A DNA stretch of 64,000 bases, taken from NCBI GenBank assembly GCA_963693305.1, contig OY855905.1, positions 42,574,395-42,638,394 on the forward strand, read 5' to 3'. This DNA is from Meandrina meandrites. Lineage: Eukaryota; Cnidaria; Anthozoa; Scleractinia; Meandrinidae. This document shows, in pieces, positions 1-10,229 of the stretch. Position 1 is the first letter of the stretch. Each line of letters starts with the position of its first letter. The translations under genes and the position numbers were made by a program. The notes under the pieces were generated by a model, which saw only the letters and a list, made by a program, of their open reading frames with translations, was not told the DNA's origin and ran no database searches.

Positions 1-355
1 TCGGCACTGACCAACTTGTCATAAAATTAGCTGAAATATAACAATAACGGCTTAAAACTGTAGAAGAACTCAAAAGAAACACAGAAAGACCAAAAAGGGG
101 CATGGATGGGCAAAATTCGAGAAGATTAAAACGGATTGCGTTCGGGTAAATTTGAAAAACGTCGGCCCGATATTTTTCAAGTTTCTCTCAATTTGTATGA
201 AAATGTCATTTACAATGCTCGAAAATCATCCTTGTTTGTTATGTGGCCATCATTTTGCCAATGAAAGACTTTTGCTCTGCCAATTTGAAGTTTAGAACTC
301 TTAAATAACGAAAATAAATAGAATTACCTAAAATACCGTGACCTAGCCCCTTTAA
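1..355. mobile_element. 3' part of a TTAA-flanked MITE
   Basis: The right end reads GTGACCTAGCCCCTTTAA. Its reverse complement begins TTAAAGGGGCTAGGTCAC, the same terminal-repeat type as the complete elements at 18564-18953 and 58182-58562. An internal stretch around 160-185 (CGTCGGCCCGA followed by TTTTTCAAGTTT) also matches the element at 58182-58562. The left end lies outside the window. A TTAA target fits piggyBac- or Kolobok-type elements, but no transposase is visible. Confidence 0.6.
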
Positions 356-526
356 GGCACTTCAATGGCGTCTTCAAATTGGTGCTTTCTTTACCGTTTA
401 CAAAGTATTATTTTGAGGGTTTCTTCGATTCGAAGGAATCTATTTTACACCGTAAAACTGACTCAATTTCGCAAACCCGTCAAAAGAGCTACACCTTAAT
501 CCCCCAAATTTAAATTTATGACTATC

Positions 527-1558
527 TTATAAACTAAGGCATTCACAAAATTCTCTTTTTAAAAGAGCTCGAAACATCAGCATGATGCAAAAAGCGTTAT
601 ATCCTGCATTTTGCAGTTTGTGAGTTTCAAACGGGATGTCCAAGTTCTTGAGAATTTCTTCAATGCTATTGACTTTTCTGCACATAGGAAACAGCGCAGA
701 GTGAAGTGTAAGTGTGTCGATAATTTCCTTATCTTCGACATCCAGTGCTTGTGCTCTCAAAAAATTCCTAATATCCTCTGAGGACGTTGAATGAGTCATC
801 AAAAAGTCCACTTGCGAAATGCCGTCTTGAAACTTGTTTAATATCTCGGTGAGGCTTGCTACTTCAAAAGTATCAAGTAACAAATCATCGAAGGGTCTTT
901 GCAGAATATTTTCGTTTAGCGTGGGAGAATTTTCCTTCACGATGTAGAGGTGATGTTTTTCGCATTCTTGCTGACTTTCCAGTGTGAAAATAACGTACCC
1001 GAGCTGCAAGATTTTCTCTGGGTCCTGTTCAGAAAACTTGGCATTAAACGCTAAAAATGATGGTGTTTTTTCGTCCATAACTTCGTTTATTCTTCCTAAC
1101 GAATACACGCCATTAATGTGCCTTTGCCGAATGATGGAACGATTTTTCAGGCGCAGCTGATCACTAAATATGATAAAATCCTTGAGAGATTTAAAAATTC
1201 TCATTATTTGGGGTGTTTTCCGCGACAGCTGCACAGGTGAAACTTCAGGCAACCTATCGGCTGAATCTGCCGCTTTCTCCATCTTTTCCTTGAAAAACGT
1301 ATAGCCCTTAAAATCAAGAAAGATACCGGCTTTGTGATCGACACCATAGGCTACCACGAAGATCATTTCTTTCAAATGGCGATCAAAAGTGTGATTGAAG
1401 TAGTATTTGATTTTCTCGTAACAGTGTCTTCCCTTGTCACGACAGGCTTGCACCCAGGTCTCTCTCAACGTGTCGTAGCTGTACATGTAGTGAGGACAGT
1501 TCTTGCATACCATGGTACATGGTAAGATATCTCTGTAATTCTCTTGGCGACCACTCAT
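527..1558 (-). CDS. Uncharacterised 343-aa protein with a degenerate DEDDh/RNase H-like exonuclease fold (inferred)
   Basis: A single open reading frame of 343 codons, by far the longest in the window, starts in a good context (ACAATGA) and ends in TAA. No intron is needed. The N-terminus has a possible zinc-binding cluster: C14, C18, C21, H23, C39 and C46. Residues 166-330 have the layout of a DEDDh exonuclease domain. A strand with FLAFNAK stands where D-x-E is normal; ILQLGYVIFTL follows; then FLMTHSTSSEDIRNFL (252-267), EIIDTLTLH (278-286) and a final LQNAGYNAF (315-323) where LHNAGxDAY is normal. The acidic residues and the final His and Asp appear replaced (N172/K174, Q316, N321), so catalysis is doubtful. 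The fold is my pattern reading; no close family can be named. It could be a host gene or an old retrocopy. No clear AATAAA follows the stop. Confidence 0.7.
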   Translation of the reverse strand: MSGRQENYRDILPCTMVCKNCPHYMYSYDTLRETWVQACRDKGRHCYEKIKYYFNHTFDRHLKEMIFVVAYGVDHKAGIFLDFKGYTFFKEKMEKAADSADRLPEVSPVQLSRKTPQIMRIFKSLKDFIIFSDQLRLKNRSIIRQRHINGVYSLGRINEVMDEKTPSFLAFNAKFSEQDPEKILQLGYVIFTLESQQECEKHHLYIVKENSPTLNENILQRPFDDLLLDTFEVASLTEILNKFQDGISQVDFLMTHSTSSEDIRNFLRAQALDVEDKEIIDTLTLHSALFPMCRKVNSIEEILKNLDIPFETHKLQNAGYNAFCIMLMFRALLKREFCECLSL

Positions 1559-1650
1559 TGTTCTTACACAAACGTCTTAATAGCCACTATTTCTGCATAG
1601 ATAAAACAAAACAAAGCATTATTGTTCCAATGGCCTTCTTTGTGACCTAG

Positions 1651-1945
1651 GGAGGCGCGGTGGCCTAATGGTTAGTGCGCTGGACTCCGGATCGGGCGGT
1701 CTGGGTTCGAGTCCTGGCCGAAGTACTGCGTTGTGTTCTTGGACAAGGCACTTTACTCTCATAGTGCCTCTCTCCACCCAGGTGTATAAATGGGTACCGG
1801 CGAATTTACTGCTGGGGGTAACCCTGCGATGGACTAGCATCCCATTCAGGGAGGAGTAGCAATACTCCTAGTCGCTTCATGCTACGGAAACCGGGATAAG
1901 CTCCGGCCTGATTGGCCCCAAGGCTCGTATGCAGACTTAACCTAT
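1651..1945 (+). mobile_element. tRNA-derived SINE
   Basis: The head has pol III promoter boxes: A box TGGCCTAATGG at 1661-1671 and B box GGTTCGAGTCC at 1704-1714. The body includes CCCAGGTGTATAAATGGGTA and ACCCTGCGATGGACTAGC and ends near AAACCGGGATAAGCTCCGGC. A second copy with the same head and body lies at 47968-48235, which shows that this is a dispersed element and not a functional tRNA gene. Confidence 0.8.
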
Positions 1946-2305
1946 ATCACATCAAAAATAAAATAGAACATACAGTCATTGTCAAGTGAAATTTACCTGA
2001 CAAGATTATGAAAATGACACATGTTTGTGTTGGTGTTTAAGAGGTTGATGATAAAAACTCTTCAACTAACTCTTGGGCTCCTAGGCTCGTATACAGACTA
2101 TTTTTTACTTCTTTGTGATCGCATCCTAGTTTAGAGAGACTGTGTGTTCGCATGTGAGTGAAATTAGAGTGATTCTGTTATGAATGTTTTTAATAACTGT
2201 CAAAAAACTATTGTAACCACAGAGATGGCTTTGCTCGCAAATGCCGTCATGCTAAACCAGTTAGAACACCAGAAAAAAGAATCATGATTTTTATGTAACT
2301 ACTTG

Positions 2306-2579
2306 CAGTGGCGTAGCTAGGATTTTCGAAAGGGGGGAGTGGGGGTCACACTGTTTCACACCCAGGGTACTTAATACATGTCCACTGCAGATGCTCGGTT
2401 CTGAAAATGGAGTATGTAACTATCTAGCACAAGAAAAAATTTATGGCATGTTGATTCTTCAGATTCGCGCTTTTTCGCCGCCTGAATTATAAGGTTTGTA
2501 TGTTGTTTACTTAAAAATTATCTCATAAAGGGGGAGGGGGGTCACGGGCACCCCAGGATCCCCGCTCGCTACGCCCCTG
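2306..2579. mobile_element. hAT-like MITE with CAGTGGCGTAGC ends
   Basis: The left end is CAGTGGCGTAGCTAGGA and the right end, reverse complemented, is CAGGGGCGTAGCGAGCGGGG. These are imperfect terminal inverted repeats of a type common among non-autonomous hAT elements. The element is about 274 bp, with G-rich stretches just inside both ends. No clean 8-bp target duplication is visible, so the copy is probably old. Confidence 0.55.
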
Positions 2580-5500
2580 TCTGGAAAGCGCGGAAAAAGT
2601 CGCGTGGTGGGCAATAAACCAAGGCAGTTGTTTCCCGCCTTGGCCCTATCCGCAACATAAAGATTAAGTTTTCTTGCGCGCAGCTGCTAAGATTTTTAAC
2701 GGTATCACGTTATTATTCAGGAGCTATCAGTGTCCAACTATTCGTACCATGCTTATCATTAAATTTTTAAGCAGGCACTTGGGATGTTGGTCCTTGGTGT
2801 ATTACTTTGCAGATTAATTCACAGCCATTGAAGAAATGTGGCAATTAGCCGCAAGCAGTGCAAAGTTCTCGCGCACTACAAGCAATAAATATTCAAGCAT
2901 CGAAGTGAAACATCGAAGTGAAACGATCGAAGTGAAACAATCGAAACGATCAGAGTGAATATTATGTGTCAAGTGAATGGCAAAACCTTTTTGTTCGAGC
3001 CTTTATAGTGTCTGTGGAGGTCTATTTATACGCGAATGTGGAATGTAAGAAGCAGTGACGAACAAATCACTGCTGTGAATCTAGCGTTTTGGGTCCTATC
3101 TTTAAATAGGGGTATCGAATGGTCTTTGCGAGCATGCGAGCACAGCGTTTTTCTGAGCATCGACAAAAGTTTTGACTAAAACTATAAAACTATCTCCACT
3201 AAAAACCGAGCACACGAACTGTTGTAAAGTTTTGCGAGCACGAGCAAACGAGCACTCACTCAGATATTTTGCGAACATTTCGAGCAGAAGCCTAATCTTT
3301 TGAAAGCACTGCAAAATTTTGAGGGACGATTCATGAATAAGCTCTTTTATCGCATTTGGCTAGGCATTCGTTATGAAGAAGGGAAACCCTGTTTAATGAG
3401 TTAATTTTAAGGAATCGTTCAAGAATAGTGGATCGAAGATTATCTCCGGTACATCCGGTTACCTTAGCGAGAAGCGACCAGAAGTCATTGCTCGGATATT
3501 GCAAGAGACCTCCAAAATCTTTGTAACTTTTAGTTTCCATAAAAATATTCGAATTCATCAATGCTCATTTATACGTTTAAGGATGGAGAGACCAAGCGGG
3601 CTGTACTGTGGAAGTAAAGTGTCTTCCTTACGAATTAACCCTACTGACACAACAAGACAATACTCGTTTGAATTGTCAACCTACCGATCTCAGCTGAAAT
3701 CGGCAAACGCACAAGCCATTCGAAAGAACACGTTTTCTTGTTTCAGATTTATTCAACTCGTCCAATAATTTCAAAGCGTCAGTCCCGCTGTTAACAGCCA
3801 TTCAATTGCATTTTAACATACAATTTGAGACTGATTATAACTTTATAGTGCTTCACCCACTTGCATGCGTAGACAGAGTACGTAGTGTCATGTATCCTTG
3901 ACGAGCTATCTCCTGCCACTCAGTCTAAAGTAGTCCATAAATGATCACATTAATTTCGACGTTAAGATCGAAGAATATTGGCCTTTACGAAAGCTGGCAA
4001 TAACTATATCAGTATCTACCTCCTCAATGGCCCAGTGTTAATTTGTTTTACAGTGTTTTTATGTGGCGGTATATACCTGCATTGTCATGCCAGAAAGACC
4101 AACTTGATATTCAGCTATAGAAACTGTTAGTCTTTGTTTGTAAACAGATATCATTAACTAAAAGTTTTCCTTTGGTCCTTGAGCACTTTACGAAATCAAT
4201 TAACGAAAGCTGTTTCTTCGCCCTCAAAATACTCGGGGATTGTTTTTATAATCGTGTACGTAATGTTATTTTAATGAAATGTTGGGCCTGTTTGTCTGCA
4301 TTTCTCAATCTTTGCACTTGTCTTAAAATAGACCTGAAAGACCGCTACGAAACTCCACTTACCTTTAAGCACAAAAGTCAATATGTACAATTTTCAGCGT
4401 TAGCGGCAGAATCTTGTATGTGGGAACAGAATAAAATTACAAATGAATTTTCAGGATCTGTTTGGGGCAATTTGACGCCTGGGTGATTTAAATACAATCA
4501 AGCTCATTTGACTTAAAATGCCCTTTTGTATTTTATGTTCAAAGCCTTTGTTCATTCATCTTTTGTGTTAAAAGAATACTTGGCAATGGTTAAATTACAA
4601 CGTTGGGCAAGCGTGTAAAAACAGAATAGACCTTTTGCTCCAGCAAGTCACGTGACTTAGCCAGCGGATCCGAATTTGGTTACCTGGCAACTTATTCCCT
4701 CCTCATTCCCTCCTCGTCCCCCTCCCGTTTATTTGCATAATTTCAATTTTTCAGGTCGCGCGTAGGATTCTAGCATCAGACTGGCTTGTATCCCCACCAA
4801 GCCTGGCTTTCGAAGTGCAAACTTGACAATTTTATCATTGACAAATTCCTAAGGCAGCAGAAAAGAATAAAATACCTAAGTAAAAACTGCATAATTGATT
4901 TATGAGGCCCTGGGGTAGGGGAGGGGGCAGGCCATTATCTACCCCATACATAGGTAGCGTTCCTTTCAACCAATCTAAAATCTAAATACGGATCTTGCAA
5001 TCGAAAATTAGCATGTGTTGCAATTGCAGCCGGACGTGTCACAAAATCCTCCGGCGGTTTAGACTGTCTGCCACGCGACGATGGATTAGTTAAAGGAACG
5101 CTTCCTTAGCTTCATTTGATTTTCATTTCAGGAATAACGAAACTTCTCTTACGCTGATAGCAATCGGAGTCATGTGATGAAAAAGAACCACCGCTATTGC
5201 TATTGTTGGTGCAAATAAAGCGCTACGACTTACAATCTAAAAAAAAGAAAACATCCTTAATATTGATATAATGAATTCCGTAATATTTAGGCTTACTTTT
5301 AGTGCTGAGTTCTGCTTCCTCCTGTTAACTGAAAAGAAAAAAAATATAAATTTAATATTTAATTATTCATTTGTTAATTTGTGCGACTTGGAAACGTTTA
5401 GTAAATGTAACAACTTTTTCCCTTGGTCTTGCCAAAGTAGGCACGATGATTATGATTAGCACATCTTATACCGTGGCGCTCGTACCTGCCAATCTGAGTT

Positions 5501-7000
5501 GTTTATTTATGGAGTGAATTTCTAATTGCAAAATGTAAATGTTATGATAACTTATGAGCATCAAAATACAAAGCTAAGCTAAATGCGTTTATTTGTTGCT
5601 TTTAATGAAAATTGACAGAGCAAAAAGCTGTACAGTGTAATGGCGGCGTCTAGTTGCCGTCTTTTTGTTCGTTTAACACCAACTAAACAGTAATTTCCAA
5701 GTTTTAATGATTGACTTTGTTCACGCAAAATAATTATTATTCATAGTTATTCTAATCGGCAGCAGCTGGCATAAAAAGAGCTAGAAAAAACAACTACTTC
5801 GAATAAATATTAGCGATTTAACTACTCGAGAATTAGCTGTGCCTATAACTGTAGGACAAAATAAACTTTTTTTCATTTTCTGAAATTAATATTTTGCGCA
5901 TCTTAAGAGAACTTGTCGTGATTGTATAATATTAAAACGCATTATAAATTTGGGCTGTTGGATACACATAATGCTATTTTTAATTGTGATAATTATTGTT
6001 CTTCGCTGTTCGTCTGCCAAGTGCAATGTTGGCCATTATACTACACAAGACAAGAAGAGCAGAGCTCGGTATATATCAAGCTCTATAGATAACGTTATAG
6101 CCCAAAACTGCAGTTTATCGACTGAATTAGTTATATATCACAGATTATCCCTATGTTTAAACTGAATTTTAGCATGGGTTGCTTATTTATTTTTTCAAGC
6201 CGCTCTTCTTAGAGTTAGAAAAGCGACAATATTCAGTTATTGTTTACTTTTGCCTTTAGCCGGCCTAAGAGCCAGGTATAGAGAGCTTGCCATTTTTAAA
6301 TGAGAAAATTCGTAACATAAACATGGCTCATAGTACCTGTAGATGGGCAGTCGGGCTAATTTGTATAACTGTGTCCTCGATGCATTAATATTCGCTTTTA
6401 TCAGGTGGATCTTCTTCCCTCTCTTTTTTATAATTTTGGCGACGGTGCAGTGTCCAGATTTGAGGCTATCGCTTGCAAGTGATCACCGAAAATTTAAGTA
6501 TCAAAATTTCGCTCTGCGATAAGGACTTAACCAAATTAGGCTATATTTAGGCACAAGTCATGCCAATTGTCAAATCAGCGGATTACATTGTAAATATCAA
6601 ACGACAAATATTTCATTGTAGAAATATATCATTTTTGCAAAACCAGCCATTTGTACTTACATTTGATTGTTCGCCGTCGGATAAGATTCCCACATCAGCT
6701 CGGCAGGCTGTTTTGATTGTTAATATGAAAAGCTGTTGTCAAGTGATATTAAAAAGCTGAGTAGTATTTAAAATGTAAATGATGGATTTATTCAGATTAT
6801 AATCAGTAGCTAGAAGCAGCGTTGAAAGACCTTGAAAGGTGCTATGCTTGTGCTTACAGTAAGTTATATTTGCATCGCTAGTTAAAACCATTATTTGAAT
6901 AAATAGGAACGTACATATGCAATAGGCTATATCTAGAAATACTTTAGGATTAGTATTTTTCTTTTTTTTGTTTTTTTTTTAAAAATAATAATACGTATTT
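2580..7000. other. No recognisable gene (4.4 kb)
   Basis: This AT-rich stretch has only short frames without recognisable domains. The one structured item seen is the small minisatellite at 2896-2958. A T-rich run lies at 6959-6980. Confidence 0.5.
2896..2958. repeat. Minisatellite, unit ATCGAAGTGAAAC
   Basis: About four degenerate tandem copies of a 13-16 bp unit (ATCGAAGTGAAAC or ATCGAAACGATCAGAGTGAA). Confidence 0.7.
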
Positions 7001-9142
7001 AAGGGTACCAGAAGTCTATAACTAGAAGTCTACATCCCTGGTAATAGGCTTTGAGATATGTCTTTCGCGTGTACCTCGCGCTCCTCGCGTGTAGGCTATT
7101 TTTAGAACAGCTTTGCCGCGAACAAGTAGCCAATCACATTGAAGTATTTTTTAATTCGCGTCTTTGATTGGTTGAACAAATTTTTGAAGAAAAGCAGAAC
7201 TGCAGAGGACAAGTGAACTCGAGCGAACGGCATTACGAAATTTCTGTTTGTTGGTCATCGTAATTTCCGTTTTGTGAGGATTAAATCGTCTGGACAAGAA
7301 TCATCAGGCCATCTTTCATCGATGACGATAGCATCGAAGTTGTAAAAATTCGGAGCATCCAAATATAAAGCGAGAGGACCTCAGTGTTTTGGAGTCAGAA
7401 TACGAAATGGCAGCGGGCAAGATAGACTAATTCCGAGTCAAATTCAAAATGCGAAGACACTACAGGGGAACCCAACGGAATATTTCGGTAAAATATCTGT
7501 TCGGATGGAAGGTCGCCTAAGAATTTCGAAATTTTTTCCCAGCGACGCTCTAGACTTCTCAAATTTTTTCGGAAAACCATAAAGTTTCCCTAGAATTTTC
7601 GGAATTGATGTGCTCACTTTTATCATGTCCCATAATTTTCGGACGGTTTTGTTTGTTCTCTAAAATTTTCGTTGGGCTTAATTATTCCAAAAGCTGCTAA
7701 AAGTTTCGGTGAGCATTAGAGGTAATCAGGAATGTACGTGAACCTAATGAAAGATAAAGGCAATTGAGGTGATTGAGCTCGGCATTAGCCTACTTGTCAG
7801 ATTATTGGAGAAGTTATTTTTGTGGTCAGAGCATCTAAAACGATCAAATTATTCGGTTTTGACCGTAAAAAGATTCCTACGCCAACAACAACCCCTTGAT
7901 CGGTCGTATAATTTACACCCCCTAACGTTTTCGGATGAATAGGTTTAACGCCTATAATATTCGGATAAACATTTATATTGCCTAGTATTTTCGCGAAATT
8001 TAGATAGGCACACGTATAACGAAAAACTTCCCCTAAAATGTTCTAGTGAAAATATGGTCTCTCAGTGTCCTCGAACTTTCCACAAGATCCATCAGGATAG
8101 CTAAAACTTTCGGATGACTCAAAAAAGGACCCTAGAATTTTCGAAACGACGAAAGTTCCCCTTCAATATCCGAACAGATAAATATTTTTTAGGGCATCTC
8201 CAAATTAACTAAAAAGCCTTCTAGAACATAGAGAAATCCATTTACGACACTTCTGACGTCTTTGGAAAGATTCGGTCGTTGGGTGCCCTTGACACTAAAG
8301 ATTAATGGTACTCTCAAGATGAAGACAGGCATTAAGAGAGCAAGTGCATTTTGGCACAGGTTCGTTGCTATTTTGAAAAACAAAACCGTGGTCCCTGAAG
8401 CGCTCAACATCGAGCGCGGAATGAACGGAATGAAGTTTGATTCGTTTGAGAACAACATTCAGAGAAAACGACAAGTTTGGCGAGTTTCGCATGTTTTTGG
8501 AATTATAAGGACGGCATGAAAACAAAAGACTGACTAAGGTAATGTACTTGTTTTAATATGAATAGAAATACGAGTTTAATTCATCGAACAATGATGATTT
8601 CATTCACATCCGTCAAAAGTTTAATTCAAGTTGTGCTTCTCGGGCACTTCGCAGTGTGCAGCTATTGTGTTGTGTATGTTGTTCAGTATTTTAACACGAG
8701 GATATGCTGTACAAAATAAAGACACACTAACTACTAAAAGTTTGGGGAACGTCTGTTCATAAATTCTCTCGTAAATTATAAAAAGTCGACCTGTTTGTTT
8801 TGTGAGTTTGTCTACGGAAACCCGGCGACGGGTTGCTTTTTCACTCGCCTTCAAATGCCACTGAACAGACGTTTGAAATCACTATCTACAATACTACTTC
8901 TGTCGAAATGTGAGAATTAAAGAGAATGGCCTTTCAAGTGTTTTGATGTGATTTGATTTATTTCACCTGCCACTTTCCAAAATATTCGGCCGCAACTTAG
9001 AACTCCAATCGTGTCGAAATAGTGGGTTACGTCATTTTCTCGCGAGACATCAGTTTCTAAAAATAGCGTACACGCGAAAGACATAGCACGCGCCCCAATA
9101 CCAGATGTAGACTTCTAGTTATGGACTTCTGAGGGTACTTAT
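7001..9142. mobile_element. Inverted-repeat element (2.1 kb) with a clustered internal motif
   Basis: The left arm (about 7001-7115) and right arm (about 9035-9142) are inverted copies of one another. Both carry CAGAAGTCYATAACTAGAAG, then TATGTCTTTCGCGTGTAC and CTATTTTTAGAA. The ends read AAGGGTACC and, inverted, AAGTACCCT. No transposase is recognisable inside. Between about 7516 and 8176 the interior holds roughly a dozen spaced copies of a motif close to CCTARAATTTTCGGA (separate entry). The element is probably non-autonomous; its superfamily is not decided. Confidence 0.6.
7516..8176. repeat. Cluster of spaced CCTARAATTTTCGGA-like motifs
   Basis: Copies seen by eye begin near 7516, 7557, 7588, 7629, 7657, 7694, 7918, 7950, 7980, 8031, 8100, 8130 and 8158. 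Examples are CCCTAGAATTTTCGGAA, CCCATAATTTTCGGAC, CCTAACGTTTTCGGATG and CCTATAATATTCGGAT. All read in the same direction at irregular spacing of 30-70 bp, with one larger gap. This is unlike a simple tandem array and could be a protein-binding array or a decayed minisatellite. Confidence 0.6.
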
Positions 9143-9417
9143 TATTCCAGTATTGCGCTATTTTACCATATTAGGGCAAAAGAACGCACAAAATATGCTA
9201 CGTTATTACACTGTAGAACAGGGCAAAAGTATGGATTGAAAGCGGAGCGACAAAATGGCCGTACTGAACTTTATTTTTTATTGGAATAATGAATCCCTTA
9301 TTCGAAGATTTAACATATAACACGAACGGACATTTTGCTCATTGCTAGTACGCAACTCGCAAAATATCCGCACGTATTATATGCTAAACCACTGACTAGG
9401 GTGTATATAGTGCAATT
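9142..9417 (+). repeat. Dispersed repeat, inverted relative to 30838-31092
   Basis: It begins TTATTATTCCAGTATTG and contains AAAGCGGAGCGACAAAATGG and then a decayed hairpin (CTTATTCGAAGATTTAACAT...ATATGCTAAACCACTGACTAG). The same order of motifs is found reversed at 30838-31092. Confidence 0.65.
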
Positions 9418-9544
9418 TAAATATGACTTTGTGCTGAAAGCGTCTAACTGCCACGTCTAAGTTGCAAATGTCATCGTTATGTTAGCAAACCACATCATTT
9501 ATAGACACATGCATGAAATACCTCAATCTTTCTCAAAGGTTTCT

Positions 9545-10219
9545 ACCCTGGATGCCAGAGGGTTTTTTGTTTTGTTTTGTTTTGCGGCGACAGTGAGCGG
9601 CGAAGCCGCGATCGTGAACGAGCGGAAAAAAACCCTCTGGTCACGGCCGGTATGAACCTCACTTCCATGCTAATTCGAGACAAGACAGTTTGCCAAACCG
9701 GTTTTATGTGGGATCTGTTTGTTTTCGTAATTTGACATGTCTGCGCGTGGCATAGTATAATGGGGGTGACAGGCCTACATGACTCCTACGTGTGTGACAT
9801 TTTTACATTTGCTGTATATAATATATTATATTAAATTCGGTCTTTCGACCCTTTCGCTTCTCACTTATTTCTGAAGGGTACTGCACTGCATCCCGAAGGC
9901 TCGCCCGAATTCGTTGCCCACTTCCACCGCCATTTTATTTGTTTACAGTTTCTTCAAGCCAAAAGACCGGTTTTACTGCTCCAGGGGTGCTTACAGTGTT
10001 TCAACCAATGAGAATTAGTGTTAGATCATTATTACTCTGAAAGGACTGGTCCTAAGTACGAAAACCAATCAACAACCGAGTTCAAATTCTGTACTCATGG
10101 AAGTGAGGTTCATACCGGTCGTGACCAGAGGGTTTTTTTCGCTCGTTCACGATTGCGGCTTCGCCGCTCACTGTCGCCGCAAAACAAAACAAAAAAAAAA
10201 CCCTCGGGCATCCAGGGTA
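9545..10219. mobile_element. Long-TIR element, Mutator-like (non-autonomous)
   Basis: Two inverted arms of about 125 bp (9545-9669 and 10096-10219) are close to identical. They begin ACCCTGGATGCC and end at ACCTCACTTCCATG. The element is flanked by the direct repeat AAAGGTTTCT (9535-9544 and 10220-10229), a target duplication of 9-10 bp. Long TIRs with a duplication of about 9 bp are typical of Mutator-like elements. The interior shows no transposase. Confidence 0.75.
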
Positions 10220-10229
10220 AAAGGTTTCT

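Noticed and set aside
1661..1725. tRNA-like sequence with A and B boxes
   Set aside because: Part of a SINE with a second full copy at 47968; the arms do not pair as a functional tRNA. The same reasoning applies to 25842-25917, 26424-26490 and 52384-52450.
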